A DNA stretch of 64,000 bases from Flavobacteriales bacterium UBA7612 (GTDB lineage: Bacteria; Bacteroidota; Bacteroidia; Flavobacteriales; Weeksellaceae), in contig DLJQ01000018.1 of the NCBI GenBank assembly GCA_002484335.1, positions 88,257 to 152,256 on the forward strand, given 5' to 3'. The position numbers and the translations under genes are program-made. Each line of letters begins with the position of its first letter. Position 1 is the stretch's first letter. Shown one piece after another: positions 44,902-53,270 of this stretch. Below the pieces are notes generated by a model. That model worked only from the letters and a program-made list of their open reading frames with translations. It did no database searches and had not been told where the DNA came from.

Positions 44902-45687
44902 ATGTCTGAAACAAAAAATATCAAAGAGCTTAGCGTAGAAGAAAAGCTTCGCGCATTATACGATTTGCAATTAATCGATTCACGTTTAGATGAAATCAGA
45001 AACACTAGAGGAGAATTACCTTTGGAGGTTGATGATTTAAGTGATGATGTTGCACAATTAGAAACAAGAATTCAAAAAGTTGTTGACGAAACTAAAGGTT
45101 TGGATGAAGATATTAAATTAAAGAAAGAAGCTATTAAAAATGCTGAAACTTTAATTAAAAAATATACAAAGCAACAAGATAACGTACGTAACAACAGAGA
45201 GTTTGATGCTTTAGCTAAAGAAATCGAATACCAAGGATTAGAAATCGAATTATCTGAAAAACGTATTCGTGAATTTACAATTAAAATTCAACAAAAAAAT
45301 TCTCAAATTGAAGATTTCAATACAAAATTAGTTTCAATGAAAGAGCATTTGTCTCATAAACAAGCTCAATTGGATACTATTGTAAAAGATACTGAAAAAG
45401 AAGAAGCTGTTTTATTAAAGTTATCTACAGAATATGCAGATAAAATAGAAAAACGTTTATTTGATGCTTATAGTAGAATTAGATCTTCTGTAAAAAATGG
45501 ATTAGCTGTTGTTCCTGTAGAACGTGGAGCATCTGCTGGATCTTTCTTTACAATTCCACCACAAAGACAAATGGATATCGCACAACGTAAAAAAATTATT
45601 ACTGATGAGCATTCTGGCCGTATTTTGGTTGATTTAGAATTAGCTTTAGAAGAGCAAGAAAAAATGGAATATGTTATCAAAGGATAA
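44902..45687 (+). CDS. C4-type zinc ribbon family protein lacking all four cysteines
   Basis: A 261-residue coiled-coil protein of the CT398/CdsZ-like family (long antiparallel helices over residues ~10-190, zinc ribbon at the end). The tail aligns with the family (NGLAVVPVERGASAGSF, IPPQRQMDIAQRKKIITDEH), but where the ribbon Cys pairs should be, the residues are Ser 211, Ser 214, Asp 235 and Ser 238, so no zinc can be bound this way. The start at 44902 is used instead of the TTG at 44893, which lies within the NIF3 stop region. The adjoining NIF3 gene supports the identity. There are no frame problems; the loss looks like substitution. Confidence 0.85.
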   Translation: MSETKNIKELSVEEKLRALYDLQLIDSRLDEIRNTRGELPLEVDDLSDDVAQLETRIQKVVDETKGLDEDIKLKKEAIKNAETLIKKYTKQQDNVRNNREFDALAKEIEYQGLEIELSEKRIREFTIKIQQKNSQIEDFNTKLVSMKEHLSHKQAQLDTIVKDTEKEEAVLLKLSTEYADKIEKRLFDAYSRIRSSVKNGLAVVPVERGASAGSFFTIPPQRQMDIAQRKKIITDEHSGRILVDLELALEEQEKMEYVIKG

Positions 45688-45715
45688 TTTTATCTTTTAA
45701 TAATTTAAAATATAT

Positions 45716-45756
45716 AATTAAGGCATTTATAATTTATAAATGCCTTAATTTTTATT
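45716..45756. terminator. bidirectional terminator
   Basis: A 16-bp perfect stem (AATTAAGGCATTTATA with TATAAATGCCTTAATT, 3-base loop) followed by T-rich sequence on the plus strand. It lies between the operon end and the convergent HAD gene. Confidence 0.85.
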
Positions 45757-46423
45757 TTTTAGAAACTAATCCTGAAATAAGATTTCTAATATAATCAGCA
45801 TTAATATTAAAAAAGTTATTTGTAATATCATCTGCTTGTGATAAATTTTGATTTTTAGAGTTTTCACTATCATAACCTAAACAGAATAAATCTGCATTTT
45901 TTGCAGCTATCACTCCATTTGTACTATCTTCTATAACAATACAAAATTCTTTTTTTGAAGTCGCTAAATTTGCAGCATGAATAAATATAGCTGGATCAGG
46001 TTTTGATTTTGGAAATTCTTCTCCAGAAACTTTATGTACAAAATATTGATTTAGATTAAAACGATCAAATACTTTGTTGATTGTAGATTTAGAAGCAGAA
46101 GAAGCTAAAATTAATTCGAAATTATTTTGATACAAATCCTTAATTAATTGTTCTACTCCAGGAATCAATTCTAAATCTTCTTTTGTATCAAACGAATCAT
46201 TAAAAATTGTACGTTTACGTAAAACTAAATCATTTACATCTTCTTTTAAATTGAATTTATCTTTCAAATTTTGATATACATTTTTTGTAGATTGCCCAGT
46301 AAAAGATTCAAATAATTCATCAGAAACATCAATGTTTAATTCGTTGTAATGATTGAAGTAAGCATATTTATGTAATGGTTCAGTATCTACGATTACTCCA
46401 TCCATATCAAAAATGACTGTCAT
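45752..46423 (-). CDS. HAD family hydrolase (beta-phosphoglucomutase-like)
   Basis: A 223-residue HAD phosphatase with a helical cap. Motif I is VIFDMDGVIVDTEP (nucleophile Asp 6, Asp 8), motif II the Ser/Thr of LILASSASKST, motif III the Lys of EEFPKSKPDP, and motif IV EDSTNGVIAA. The DMDGVIVDTEP form with a type I cap resembles beta-phosphoglucomutase/phosphonatase-like enzymes acting on phosphosugars; substrate unknown. It is 6 bases after the small secreted-protein gene, likely one transcript. Confidence 0.87.
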   Translation of the reverse strand: MTVIFDMDGVIVDTEPLHKYAYFNHYNELNIDVSDELFESFTGQSTKNVYQNLKDKFNLKEDVNDLVLRKRTIFNDSFDTKEDLELIPGVEQLIKDLYQNNFELILASSASKSTINKVFDRFNLNQYFVHKVSGEEFPKSKPDPAIFIHAANLATSKKEFCIVIEDSTNGVIAAKNADLFCLGYDSENSKNQNLSQADDITNNFFNINADYIRNLISGLVSKK

Positions 46424-46429
46424 GATTTT

Positions 46430-46840
46430 TTAATTTTTATGTTTTAACTCTGCTGAAATTATAGCAAATCTAGCTTTTCCTATTCTTGAGGATATGTTTT
46501 CATTTTTATGGGTTTTTATATATTCTCTAGCATTTTTAGAATTTTTATCATTTGAAAGATATTTTTCATTAACATAAACTAATTTTCCAAAATCACTTTG
46601 TAAAATACCTTGATAAATTCCGTCTGAAATATAGTTAATAATAAAAAAAAACTCAGCTTTTTCATTTTTCACATAATTAGGTGAATTTTTAATCAATGCT
46701 TCTTCAGACGATATATAATATCTTCCATTTTTTATTATTTTATTTAAATAAATTTCATATTCAATTAAAGATTTTTCTTGAGCATAGCTAAATTGTAAAT
46801 TACAACTAATGATAGTGAAAATTAATAATAAAAATCTCAT
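46430..46840 (-). CDS. small secreted protein of unknown function
   Basis: A 136-residue protein with a Sec signal (cleavage near FSYAQ, residue 21). The mature part has no recognised domain; it has Tyr- and Lys-rich strands and a positively charged C-terminus. A perfect TATATTTG promoter box is located 33 bases upstream (46874-46881), so it is transcribed from its own promoter and leads into the HAD gene 6 bases later. No function is assigned. Confidence 0.68.
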   Translation of the reverse strand: MRFLLLIFTIISCNLQFSYAQEKSLIEYEIYLNKIIKNGRYYISSEEALIKNSPNYVKNEKAEFFFIINYISDGIYQGILQSDFGKLVYVNEKYLSNDKNSKNAREYIKTHKNENISSRIGKARFAIISAELKHKN

Positions 46841-47157
46841 ATTTTAAATTTAAAATAAAAATAGTTAAAAAATCAAATATAATTGTTAGAAATAAGTATA
46901 TGTTCTTCATAATAAATTACAAGGTTATTGATATTCTGTTAATTATTTTTTTGCGAATAATAAAAATGAACAATACAATTTAATATGATTGTTCTAAAAA
47001 TAATATTTTTTATAAAAAAATAGATTATTAACCATTTTATAATCAATTAAATGATGATTTTTGTTAGTTTTTTTTTATGATTTTTTATTCTTTAACAAAA
47101 AATTTGCACGCTTTTTGTAATATTTAAGACTCAATAAAAAAAATATAAAATTTAGAA
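46841..47157. other. 317-base divergent intergenic region
   Basis: It contains the promoter of the minus-strand gene (46874-46881) and about 270 bases of very AT-rich sequence before the plus-strand gene at 47158, with many T runs. I see no repeat, RNA gene or clear -7 box for the plus gene. Confidence 0.5.
46874..46881 (-). promoter_or_regulatory. -7 box TATATTTG
   Basis: An exact minus-strand TAnnTTTG match 33 bases before the ATG at 46840. Confidence 0.55.
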
Positions 47158-47622
47158 ATGAAAAAATTATTATTAGCCGCTGTTTTAGTACTTGGAATTA
47201 CGGAAGTAAATGCTCAGGACTATAATAATTCATTGGGTTTAGTTGTAGATTTTGGTAATGGAGAATCATTATTCGGACCACAATTTAAACATTCTTTTGA
47301 TGGTAGAAATGCAGGTAATGTACAAGTTATGTTTGGTGACAACATTACTGTTTTAGGTGCAGATTATACATACAATGAATCTATTGCTGGAGCAAATGGG
47401 TTAAATTGGTATGTTGGTGTTGGTCCACAATTATCTTTTGTAGATCGCGGTAGCAGTGATAAAACTTACTTTGGAATTCGTCCACAAGCTGGTTTAGAAT
47501 ATAAAATACCAAGTGTTCCTTTAGCTTTTCATTTCGATTGGAAACCTTGGTGGAATATTTCTGATGATTCTAATTTTAAAGCAGGAAGATTTTCTTTAGG
47601 ATTTAAGTATGTATTAAACTAA
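47158..47622 (+). CDS. small outer-membrane beta-barrel-like protein
   Basis: A 154-residue protein with a signal peptide (cleavage near EVNAQ, residue 20) and alternating strands rich in Gly, Tyr and Trp: LGLVVDFGNGESLFGPQF, WYVGVGPQLSFVD, YFGIRPQAGLEYKIP, and a C-terminal FSLGFKYVLN ending in a typical barrel terminal strand. It resembles the small 8-strand barrel proteins of Bacteroidota. Function unknown. It ends at a strong terminator shared with the convergent FAH gene. Confidence 0.75.
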   Translation: MKKLLLAAVLVLGITEVNAQDYNNSLGLVVDFGNGESLFGPQFKHSFDGRNAGNVQVMFGDNITVLGADYTYNESIAGANGLNWYVGVGPQLSFVDRGSSDKTYFGIRPQAGLEYKIPSVPLAFHFDWKPWWNISDDSNFKAGRFSLGFKYVLN

Positions 47623-47640
47623 TCATTTTTTTGATTAATC

Positions 47641-47683
47641 AAAAAAATAGGGTAAATGAAAAAATCATTTACCCTATTTTTTT
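47641..47683. terminator. bidirectional terminator
   Basis: A 19-bp stem (AAAAAAATAGGGTAAATGA with TCATTTACCCTATTTTTTT, 5-base loop). It ends at the first base of the FAH stop codon. Confidence 0.88.
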
Positions 47684-48291
47684 TAAAGAACTTTTACTTC
47701 GAAAACTTTTTCATTTTCTATAAATCCTTCAAGAATATCTTTTGAATTTATTTTTGCTACACCAGCTGGAGTTCCAGTATAAATTAAATCACCTTTTTTA
47801 AGAGTAAAATATCTTGAACAATCAGCGATAAGTGTATTAATATCAAAAATCATTTGATTTGTATTTCCTTCTTGTGCAATAGTTTGATTTCTTTCTAATT
47901 TGAAATTAAGATTCGTTAAATCAAATTTTTCTTTCGGAAAAAAATCAGAAACAAATGCTGAACCATCAAAAGCTTTAGCCTTTTCCCAAGGAAAACGTTT
48001 ATCTTTTAATTCTTGTTGTACATCTCTTGCTGTAAAATCTATTCCAAGACCTATTTCAGAAAAATAGCGATCAGCAAACTGAGGTTGAATCATTTTCCCA
48101 ACTCGATCTATTTTTATCACCAATTCTGTTTCGAAATGAACTTCGTTTGTAAAACTTGGAATTACAAATGGAAATCCTTTTCTTAATATTGCTGAATCTG
48201 GTTTCATAAAAAACATAGGAGAATCAGGAACATCATTATTCAATTCCTTTGCATGATCTACATAATTTCTACCAACACATATAATTTTCAT
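47683..48291 (-). CDS. fumarylacetoacetate hydrolase family protein
   Basis: A 202-residue FAH-fold protein close to the short form seen in YcgM/FAHD1-type decarboxylases/acylpyruvases. CVGRNYVDHAKELN opens the domain; the metal-site acidic residues are in HFETELVIKIDR (E-x-E) and an Asp in IGLGIDFTARDVQ; KAKAFDGSAF and GDLIYTGTPAGV follow. FAHD1-like enzymes act on acylpyruvates or oxaloacetate, but the substrate here is not certain. It is 3 bases after the exonuclease gene, third in the pssA-exonuclease-FAH unit. Confidence 0.87.
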   Translation of the reverse strand: MKIICVGRNYVDHAKELNNDVPDSPMFFMKPDSAILRKGFPFVIPSFTNEVHFETELVIKIDRVGKMIQPQFADRYFSEIGLGIDFTARDVQQELKDKRFPWEKAKAFDGSAFVSDFFPKEKFDLTNLNFKLERNQTIAQEGNTNQMIFDINTLIADCSRYFTLKKGDLIYTGTPAGVAKINSKDILEGFIENEKVFEVKVL

Positions 48292-48294
48292 AAC

Positions 48295-49053
48295 TTAAAA
48301 TCCGTTTTGTAGTTTTATTTTTGTGAATATTTTTTTTGTATAAAGAGGAAAATCTGCATTTTGTAACCAAGTATAATATCCTGGATCTTTTGCAAAAACA
48401 TCAGAAACAATTTGTCCTTTATATTTACCAAAAGATATTACTTCATTTCCTTTGTCATCAACTTGTATAAATCCAGCTAAATCTACTGTTTTGCGTTGAG
48501 AAGAAAATTCACTCAAAAATTTGTTATCATTTTCTATTTCATCGTATTTTTCAATTTGTGCCATTAACACTTCATACGTTGCTAAAGTATCTGCTTCAGC
48601 AGAATGCGCATCAACTAAATCTTTACCACAGTAATATTTATAAGCAGCACCTAAATTTCTTGGTTCCATTTTATGATAAATAACTTGTGCATCGATAGGG
48701 CGATGTTTCGCTAAATCAAAATCGAAACCGTTGCGTAATAATTCTTCAGCTAATAATGGAATATCAAAACGATTTGAATTGAAGCCTGCTAAATCAGAAT
48801 CTTTAATCATTTCTATAATTGTTGGCGCTAATTCTTTAAAACTAGGAGCATCTTTTACATCTTCATCAGAGATACCATGTATCAAAGTAGTTTCTGGAGG
48901 AATCGGAATACCTGGATTTACTTTCCAAGATTTAACTTCTTTAGATCCATCAGTAAAAGCTTTTACAATAGCAATTTCTACAATACGATCTTTTGACACG
49001 TTAATTCCTGTTGTTTCCAAATCAAAGAAACAAATATTTTTACTTAATTTCAT
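48295..49053 (-). CDS. DnaQ-like 3'-5' exonuclease
   Basis: A 252-residue DEDDh exonuclease. Motifs are ICFFDLETTGINVSKDRIVE (Asp 11, Glu 13), Exo II NSNRFDIPLLAEEL, and Exo III HSAEADTLATYEV with the conserved His and Asp. A C-terminal ~55-residue extension (ISFGKYKGQIVSDVFAKDPG) resembles the small tail seen in many Bacteroidota ExoX-like proteins. It is probably a DNA-repair or proofreading-like nuclease rather than the DnaQ epsilon subunit. It overlaps the pssA stop by 4 bases (ATGA). Confidence 0.87.
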   Translation of the reverse strand: MKLSKNICFFDLETTGINVSKDRIVEIAIVKAFTDGSKEVKSWKVNPGIPIPPETTLIHGISDEDVKDAPSFKELAPTIIEMIKDSDLAGFNSNRFDIPLLAEELLRNGFDFDLAKHRPIDAQVIYHKMEPRNLGAAYKYYCGKDLVDAHSAEADTLATYEVLMAQIEKYDEIENDNKFLSEFSSQRKTVDLAGFIQVDDKGNEVISFGKYKGQIVSDVFAKDPGYYTWLQNADFPLYTKKIFTKIKLQNGF

Positions 49054-49790
49054 TTTATAATTTCTTTTCTAAAAATAATAGAGATAATAATATATAATAA
49101 TATAATTAATGGAATTGCACTTACTTGTAATAATGCAATCAAAACCAATGTAATAATTAAAAATATATATTTATAATAATTCTCTTTCCAACCTAATCCT
49201 TTAAATTTTAAGGCAAATAAAGGTAAATCAATAATTAATAATATACTAAAAACTACAGAAATAACTATCAATAAAAATGGATCTATTTCAGTATTAATTA
49301 TTTCTCCTTTTGTATAATAAATTGAGAAAATTGAAAATATAAAAAGAGTATTTGATGGTGTTGCTAATCCTTTAAAATATGTAGCTTGATCTTCATCTAA
49401 ATTAAATTTAGCCAAACGTAATGCAGAAAATGCAGGTACAAGAAAAGCGAATAATGAAATAGCAGCTATTTTTAAATTTTCATTTTCATAAATAAAATTT
49501 GTAGAAAAATGATTAAATATTTCAAATAACATCAATCCTGGAACAACACCAAATGAAACACAGTCAGCCAGAGAATCAAGTTCTTTACCTATTGGACTTC
49601 CAATTTTCATTAATCGAGCAACCATTCCATCTAAGAAATCAGCAATTAAAGAGATAACCATTAATATCAAAACAATTGTAATTGTTTCAGCTGATACGTT
49701 TCCATTGCTCGAAATAAGAAATATTGAGGATAAAACTCCACAAGAAAGGTTAAGAAGTGTAAGTAAATTAGGTATTGTTATTAATTTCAT
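49050..49790 (-). CDS. pssA: CDP-diacylglycerol-serine O-phosphatidyltransferase
   Basis: A 246-residue integral membrane enzyme that makes phosphatidylserine, the precursor of phosphatidylethanolamine. The CDP-alcohol phosphotransferase signature (D-G-x2-A-R-x8-G-x3-D-x3-D) is exact in DGMVARLMKIGSPIGKELDS with the final Asp following. About seven membrane segments are present, including the last two at about 185-215. It is led by a TATTTTTG promoter box (49808-49815) and followed by the exonuclease with a 4-base overlap. Confidence 0.92.
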   Translation of the reverse strand: MKLITIPNLLTLLNLSCGVLSSIFLISSNGNVSAETITIVLILMVISLIADFLDGMVARLMKIGSPIGKELDSLADCVSFGVVPGLMLFEIFNHFSTNFIYENENLKIAAISLFAFLVPAFSALRLAKFNLDEDQATYFKGLATPSNTLFIFSIFSIYYTKGEIINTEIDPFLLIVISVVFSILLIIDLPLFALKFKGLGWKENYYKYIFLIITLVLIALLQVSAIPLIILLYIIISIIFRKEIIK

Positions 49791-49807
49791 AAATGAATTT
49801 TTCTAAA

Positions 49808-49815
49808 CAAAAATA
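49808..49815 (-). promoter_or_regulatory. -7 box TATTTTTG for pssA
   Basis: An exact minus-strand TAnnTTTG match 17 bases before the pssA ATG. Confidence 0.6.
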
Positions 49816-49860
49816 CAAACAAATATTAATCCTTATCCTTTTTACATACAATAAAACAGC

Positions 49861-49868
49861 TATTTTTG
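49861..49868 (+). promoter_or_regulatory. -7 box TATTTTTG for PorV-like gene
   Basis: An exact TAnnTTTG match that overlaps the longest possible start (49866), so translation must begin later, at the TTG at 49896. Confidence 0.6.
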
Positions 49869-49895
49869 TGTTTTTATACTCGTAATCAAATTATT

Positions 49896-50996
49896 TTGAA
49901 AAAATCTATTTTCTTTTTATCATTTATCACCAGTCAATTTGTATTCTCTCAAGCAATTAGAAAATATTCTAATGAATTTTTGAGTATTGGTGCAGATGCT
50001 CGTTCTTTTGCAATGGGAAATGCTGTTGTAGCAAATATTGGTAATGCAAATGCTGCTTATTGGAATCCAGCTGGTTTAACTGAGGTAAATTATGATTGGG
50101 AAGCTGCAGCAATGCACGCGGAATATTTTCAGTCAATTGCAAAATTTGATTATGCTGCAGTTGCTATTCCTCTTAGAGAAAGTAATTCAACAATTGCATT
50201 TTCTTTGATGCGTTTTGGAGTAGATGATATTTTAAATACAACAGAATTAATAGATAAGCAAGGTAATGTTAATTATGATAAAATATCAAAATTTTCAACT
50301 GCAGATTATGCTTTAACAATGTCTTATGCTGGAAATGTATTCAATAATAAAAATATACAATTTGGTGCTAATGCAAAATTTGTGTACAGACATATTGGTA
50401 AATTTGCACAAGGAGTTGGGTTTGGAATAGATTTAGGTTTGCAGTATCGTACAGATAATCAGATGTATTTTGGTGTTATGGCAAGAGATATCACAACTAC
50501 TTTTAATGCCTGGAGTATAAATAAAAATAAAGTAAAAGAAATAGAAGTTGATGAACCAAATGTTGATGGTCCTCCTATGATTTTGAATGATTTACCTGCA
50601 GAAAATATAGAGCTTACTTTGCCAAAAGTGCAATTTGGTATTGGTAAAAAATATGATTTTAATGATAGAGTTTCTCTCTTAGGAGAAATAGATATGAACG
50701 TAGAATTTCAACAAACTAACTCTATTATTTCAGGAAAAGGTTTTTCTATTTCACCACAAATAGGTTTTGAATTATCTTATGATGAAATGATTTTTGTACG
50801 TGGAGGATTCAATAATGCTCAAAAAATTGAACAATTTGATGGTAAACAGAAAACACAAATTCAGCCAAATGCTGGAGTAGGTTTCAAATATAAAGGAATA
50901 TCAATAGATTATGCTTTAACAAATTTCGGAAATAGTGGGTTAGGTTTATACTCAAATATCTTTTCTGTTCGTTTCGAAATGGATAAATGGAGATAA
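49896..50996 (+). CDS. PorV/PorQ-family outer membrane protein (PorV2-like)
   Basis: A 366-residue FadL-like outer-membrane barrel: signal peptide near FLSFITSQFVFSQ, then FLSIGADARSFAMGNAVVA and ANAAYWNPAGLTE, the family opening with plug-like segment, and many Gly/aromatic strands ending in FSVRFEMDKWR. It matches the PorV/PorV2 group, proteins that in the T9SS deliver or support cargo at the outer membrane. It begins with a TTG at 49896, as no ATG precedes the signal peptide and the promoter box rules out the earlier one. It lies divergent to pssA. Confidence 0.8.
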   Translation: MKKSIFFLSFITSQFVFSQAIRKYSNEFLSIGADARSFAMGNAVVANIGNANAAYWNPAGLTEVNYDWEAAAMHAEYFQSIAKFDYAAVAIPLRESNSTIAFSLMRFGVDDILNTTELIDKQGNVNYDKISKFSTADYALTMSYAGNVFNNKNIQFGANAKFVYRHIGKFAQGVGFGIDLGLQYRTDNQMYFGVMARDITTTFNAWSINKNKVKEIEVDEPNVDGPPMILNDLPAENIELTLPKVQFGIGKKYDFNDRVSLLGEIDMNVEFQQTNSIISGKGFSISPQIGFELSYDEMIFVRGGFNNAQKIEQFDGKQKTQIQPNAGVGFKYKGISIDYALTNFGNSGLGLYSNIFSVRFEMDKWR

Positions 50997-51024
50997 CATT
51001 TATTATTTTTTATAAATTTTAATT

Positions 51025-51149
51025 GGGCGTTTCCTTTCAGGTCAGGCTTTTCGTTACAATCTTTTTTATTGGTAATTTATTTTTTTTCAGATGAAAATTT
51101 ATAAAAAGAATTACCAATAAAAAAGGATTTAAACTTCAATCCTTAACGC
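51025..51149 (-). repeat. dispersed extragenic element, copy 3
   Basis: Inverted relative to copies 1 and 2: GGGCGTTTCCTTTCAGG with CTTTTCGTTACAATC on the left, TCAATCCTTAACGC on the right. The central hairpin is longer (ATCTTTTTTATTGGTAATT with AATTACCAATAAAAAAGGAT around a 30-base loop). It sits between convergent genes. Confidence 0.72.
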
Positions 51150-51218
51150 AAATACGAATAAAATAGGAACTATTCAATTCTTTATTTTTAAGAAGAATTA
51201 TTCTTATGTCATAATTGC

Positions 51219-52052
51219 TTATTTACTAATTGGTAAATTTTCATCAGCACCCCATTCAGACCAAGAACCATCGTAAACTTTTACTTTATCGTAACCAATA
51301 AAGTTTGCTGCCAAGGCTAGGATAGAAGCAGTAACACCAGAACCACAACTAAAAATATTTTCCTTTTCGTTGTTGGTAATAGAATTAAAAATAATTTCTA
51401 ATTCTTGTTTAGGTTTTAGTTTATCTCCTTCTAAAACATTTTCAAAAAATAAATTTTTCGAATTTGGAATATTTCCACTTCTCAAACCTTTTCTTGGTTC
51501 TGGATCAATTCCTCTGAAACGACCTTCTGATCGTGCATCTATTATAGTTTTCGAAAAGTCATGAATTGAATTTAACATAATTTCTTTGTCTGCATACCAA
51601 TCATATTGAAAATCAGCTGTAAAATTTCCTTTTTTATTTTCTAAAATATAGTTATTTGTAATCAAATAATTTTCTTGTTTCCAACTTGGTAAACCTCCAT
51701 TTAGCACAAACACATTATTGAATCCCATCACTTTAAATATCCACCAAACTCTAGGGCTAGAATAAACTCCCCATCTATCATAACAAATTAGAATTGAATC
51801 ATTATTAATTCCTAAATTTTGTGCTTCTCTAGTAAAATCATTTTCATTAATAAGCGTATGTGGTAAATTAATAGCACGATCAGAAAATTTACCTTCTAAA
51901 TCAAAGAATTTAGAATTGGGGATTAATTCTAAATTTTCTGAATACATTTTTTGTCCAACTTTATTGATTGTACAATCTAACAATATCAAAGATGGATTAT
52001 TAATATTTTCTTTTAGTTCTTGTACAGATATTATTGGTTGATTGAAATACAT
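51219..52052 (-). CDS. sulfurtransferase (3-mercaptopyruvate/thiosulfate type)
   Basis: A 277-residue tandem rhodanese. The first (inactive) domain spans residues 1-140 (LLDCTINKVGQ, then LICYDRWGVYSSPRVWWIF); the active second domain carries the catalytic Cys in FSCGSGVTASILALAA, whose CGSGVTA loop is the form of mercaptopyruvate sulfurtransferases. It moves sulfane sulfur to cyanide or thiols. It has no signal peptide, so is cytosolic. It is monocistronic and its upstream flank is the tandem-repeat tract. Confidence 0.9.
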   Translation of the reverse strand: MYFNQPIISVQELKENINNPSLILLDCTINKVGQKMYSENLELIPNSKFFDLEGKFSDRAINLPHTLINENDFTREAQNLGINNDSILICYDRWGVYSSPRVWWIFKVMGFNNVFVLNGGLPSWKQENYLITNNYILENKKGNFTADFQYDWYADKEIMLNSIHDFSKTIIDARSEGRFRGIDPEPRKGLRSGNIPNSKNLFFENVLEGDKLKPKQELEIIFNSITNNEKENIFSCGSGVTASILALAANFIGYDKVKVYDGSWSEWGADENLPISK

Positions 52053-53270
52053 AAGTAATAATTTTTATTGAAATAGAAACTTCAGTAATATATGATGACA
52101 TTTTCTAATGGTAATAAATTTATAAAATTATTTTTGATGAATCATTTTGTAACTAAACCATTTTTTTTAATTTTTATTTTTAGATCTTGATTAAAACAGA
52201 AATACTAGGAGAAGAGTTATCTATTTAAAAAAAAGTTATAATTTTTCACTTTTATTTAATTGTAAAATATTTTCAAATTATCTCTAAAACGTCCTATTAA
52301 TGGGGTTTTAATTAAAATTAAAAACTGAATTTAACATAATTTAGCCTAATAAATGGAAGTGATTGATAACCAACTATAAATTTCTATTTTATTGCGAAAT
52401 TATTCTTGTTTTCTCATAAAAATTAGATTTATATATTTTATTAATTTAATTAAATTACTGAAAATTAAATAGTTAATATTTTAAATTATTGTAAAATACT
52501 TTTAAAGTATTTACGAAAAAGATAGTTTCTGAATCCTTATTATATTCATCTAAAACAAAAAAATCATAATTAATTCAATATAAATAGTTTATAATTAAAA
52601 GTAGTTTTAATAATTATAAGATTTGTACTTTGAAAAAAATAAATGAAAAGCATTATCACATAAATTATAGTTCATAAAATATTTTGATGAAGCATTTTGT
52701 AAATTTTGTTTTTAGAACTTGATTAAAACAGAAATACTAGGAGAGAAGTTATTTATTATTAAAAAGGAATATTTTTTACTTTTATTTAATTGTAAAATAT
52801 TTGTAAATTATCCCTAAAACGTCCAATTAATGGGGTTTTAATTAAAATTAAAAACTGAATTTAACATAATTTAGCTCTATTCAATGAAAGTGATTGGTAA
52901 TCAACTATAAAGTTTTGTTATATTGTAAAATTATTCTTCTTTTCTAAGAAAAATTAGATTTATATAATTTATTACTTCAGTTAAATAAATAAAAATCAAA
53001 TACTTAACACTATAAATTATTAAGAAATAATTTTAAAGAATTTACAAAAAAGATAAATTCTACTTACATAATTTATTCATATAAAAAAAATAAATTTAAT
53101 AACTTGTATATCAATACATTATAATTAATGTAGTTTTAGTAATTATCAATTTAAACTTAAAAATATCTTTGTACGAAGTTTATTGAAATTCATTTATAAA
53201 AATAATGAAAAATAAAAAAGCGCTATCAAATAAATGATAACGCTATTATAATTATAATAGTTTTATAAAA
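52053..53270. repeat. 1.2-kb noncoding tract of two diverged ~530-bp tandem units
   Basis: Two units (about 52121-52660 and 52670-53200) align at a constant 529-532 base offset. They share CTTGATTAAAACAGAAATAC, CGTCC[T/A]ATTAATGGGG, ACTGAATTTAACATAATTTA and AAAAATTAGATTTATATA. Each starts with a copy of the pafA 3' end (at about 52121 and 52675; the real one is at 53260), and unit 1 ends in a degenerate copy of the pafA terminator (about 52646). Indels between copies and absent open frames show it is noncoding. It contains no gene I can support. Confidence 0.8.
53216..53248 (-). terminator. Rho-independent terminator of pafA
   Basis: A 10-bp stem on the minus strand (AGCGTTATCA / TGATAGCGCT, 6-base loop) is followed by a T run. 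A degenerate relative occurs at about 52646. Confidence 0.85.

Noticed and set aside
53164..53171. TATCTTTG as a plus-strand promoter within unit 2
   Set aside because: The box is perfect but there is no -33 element, the aligned position in unit 1 lacks it, and no gene lies downstream in that direction before pafA's 3' end; possible, but not called.
52053..53270. CRISPR array or satellite in the pafA-sulfurtransferase gap
   Set aside because: Only two long diverged units are present, without short regular repeats and spacers.
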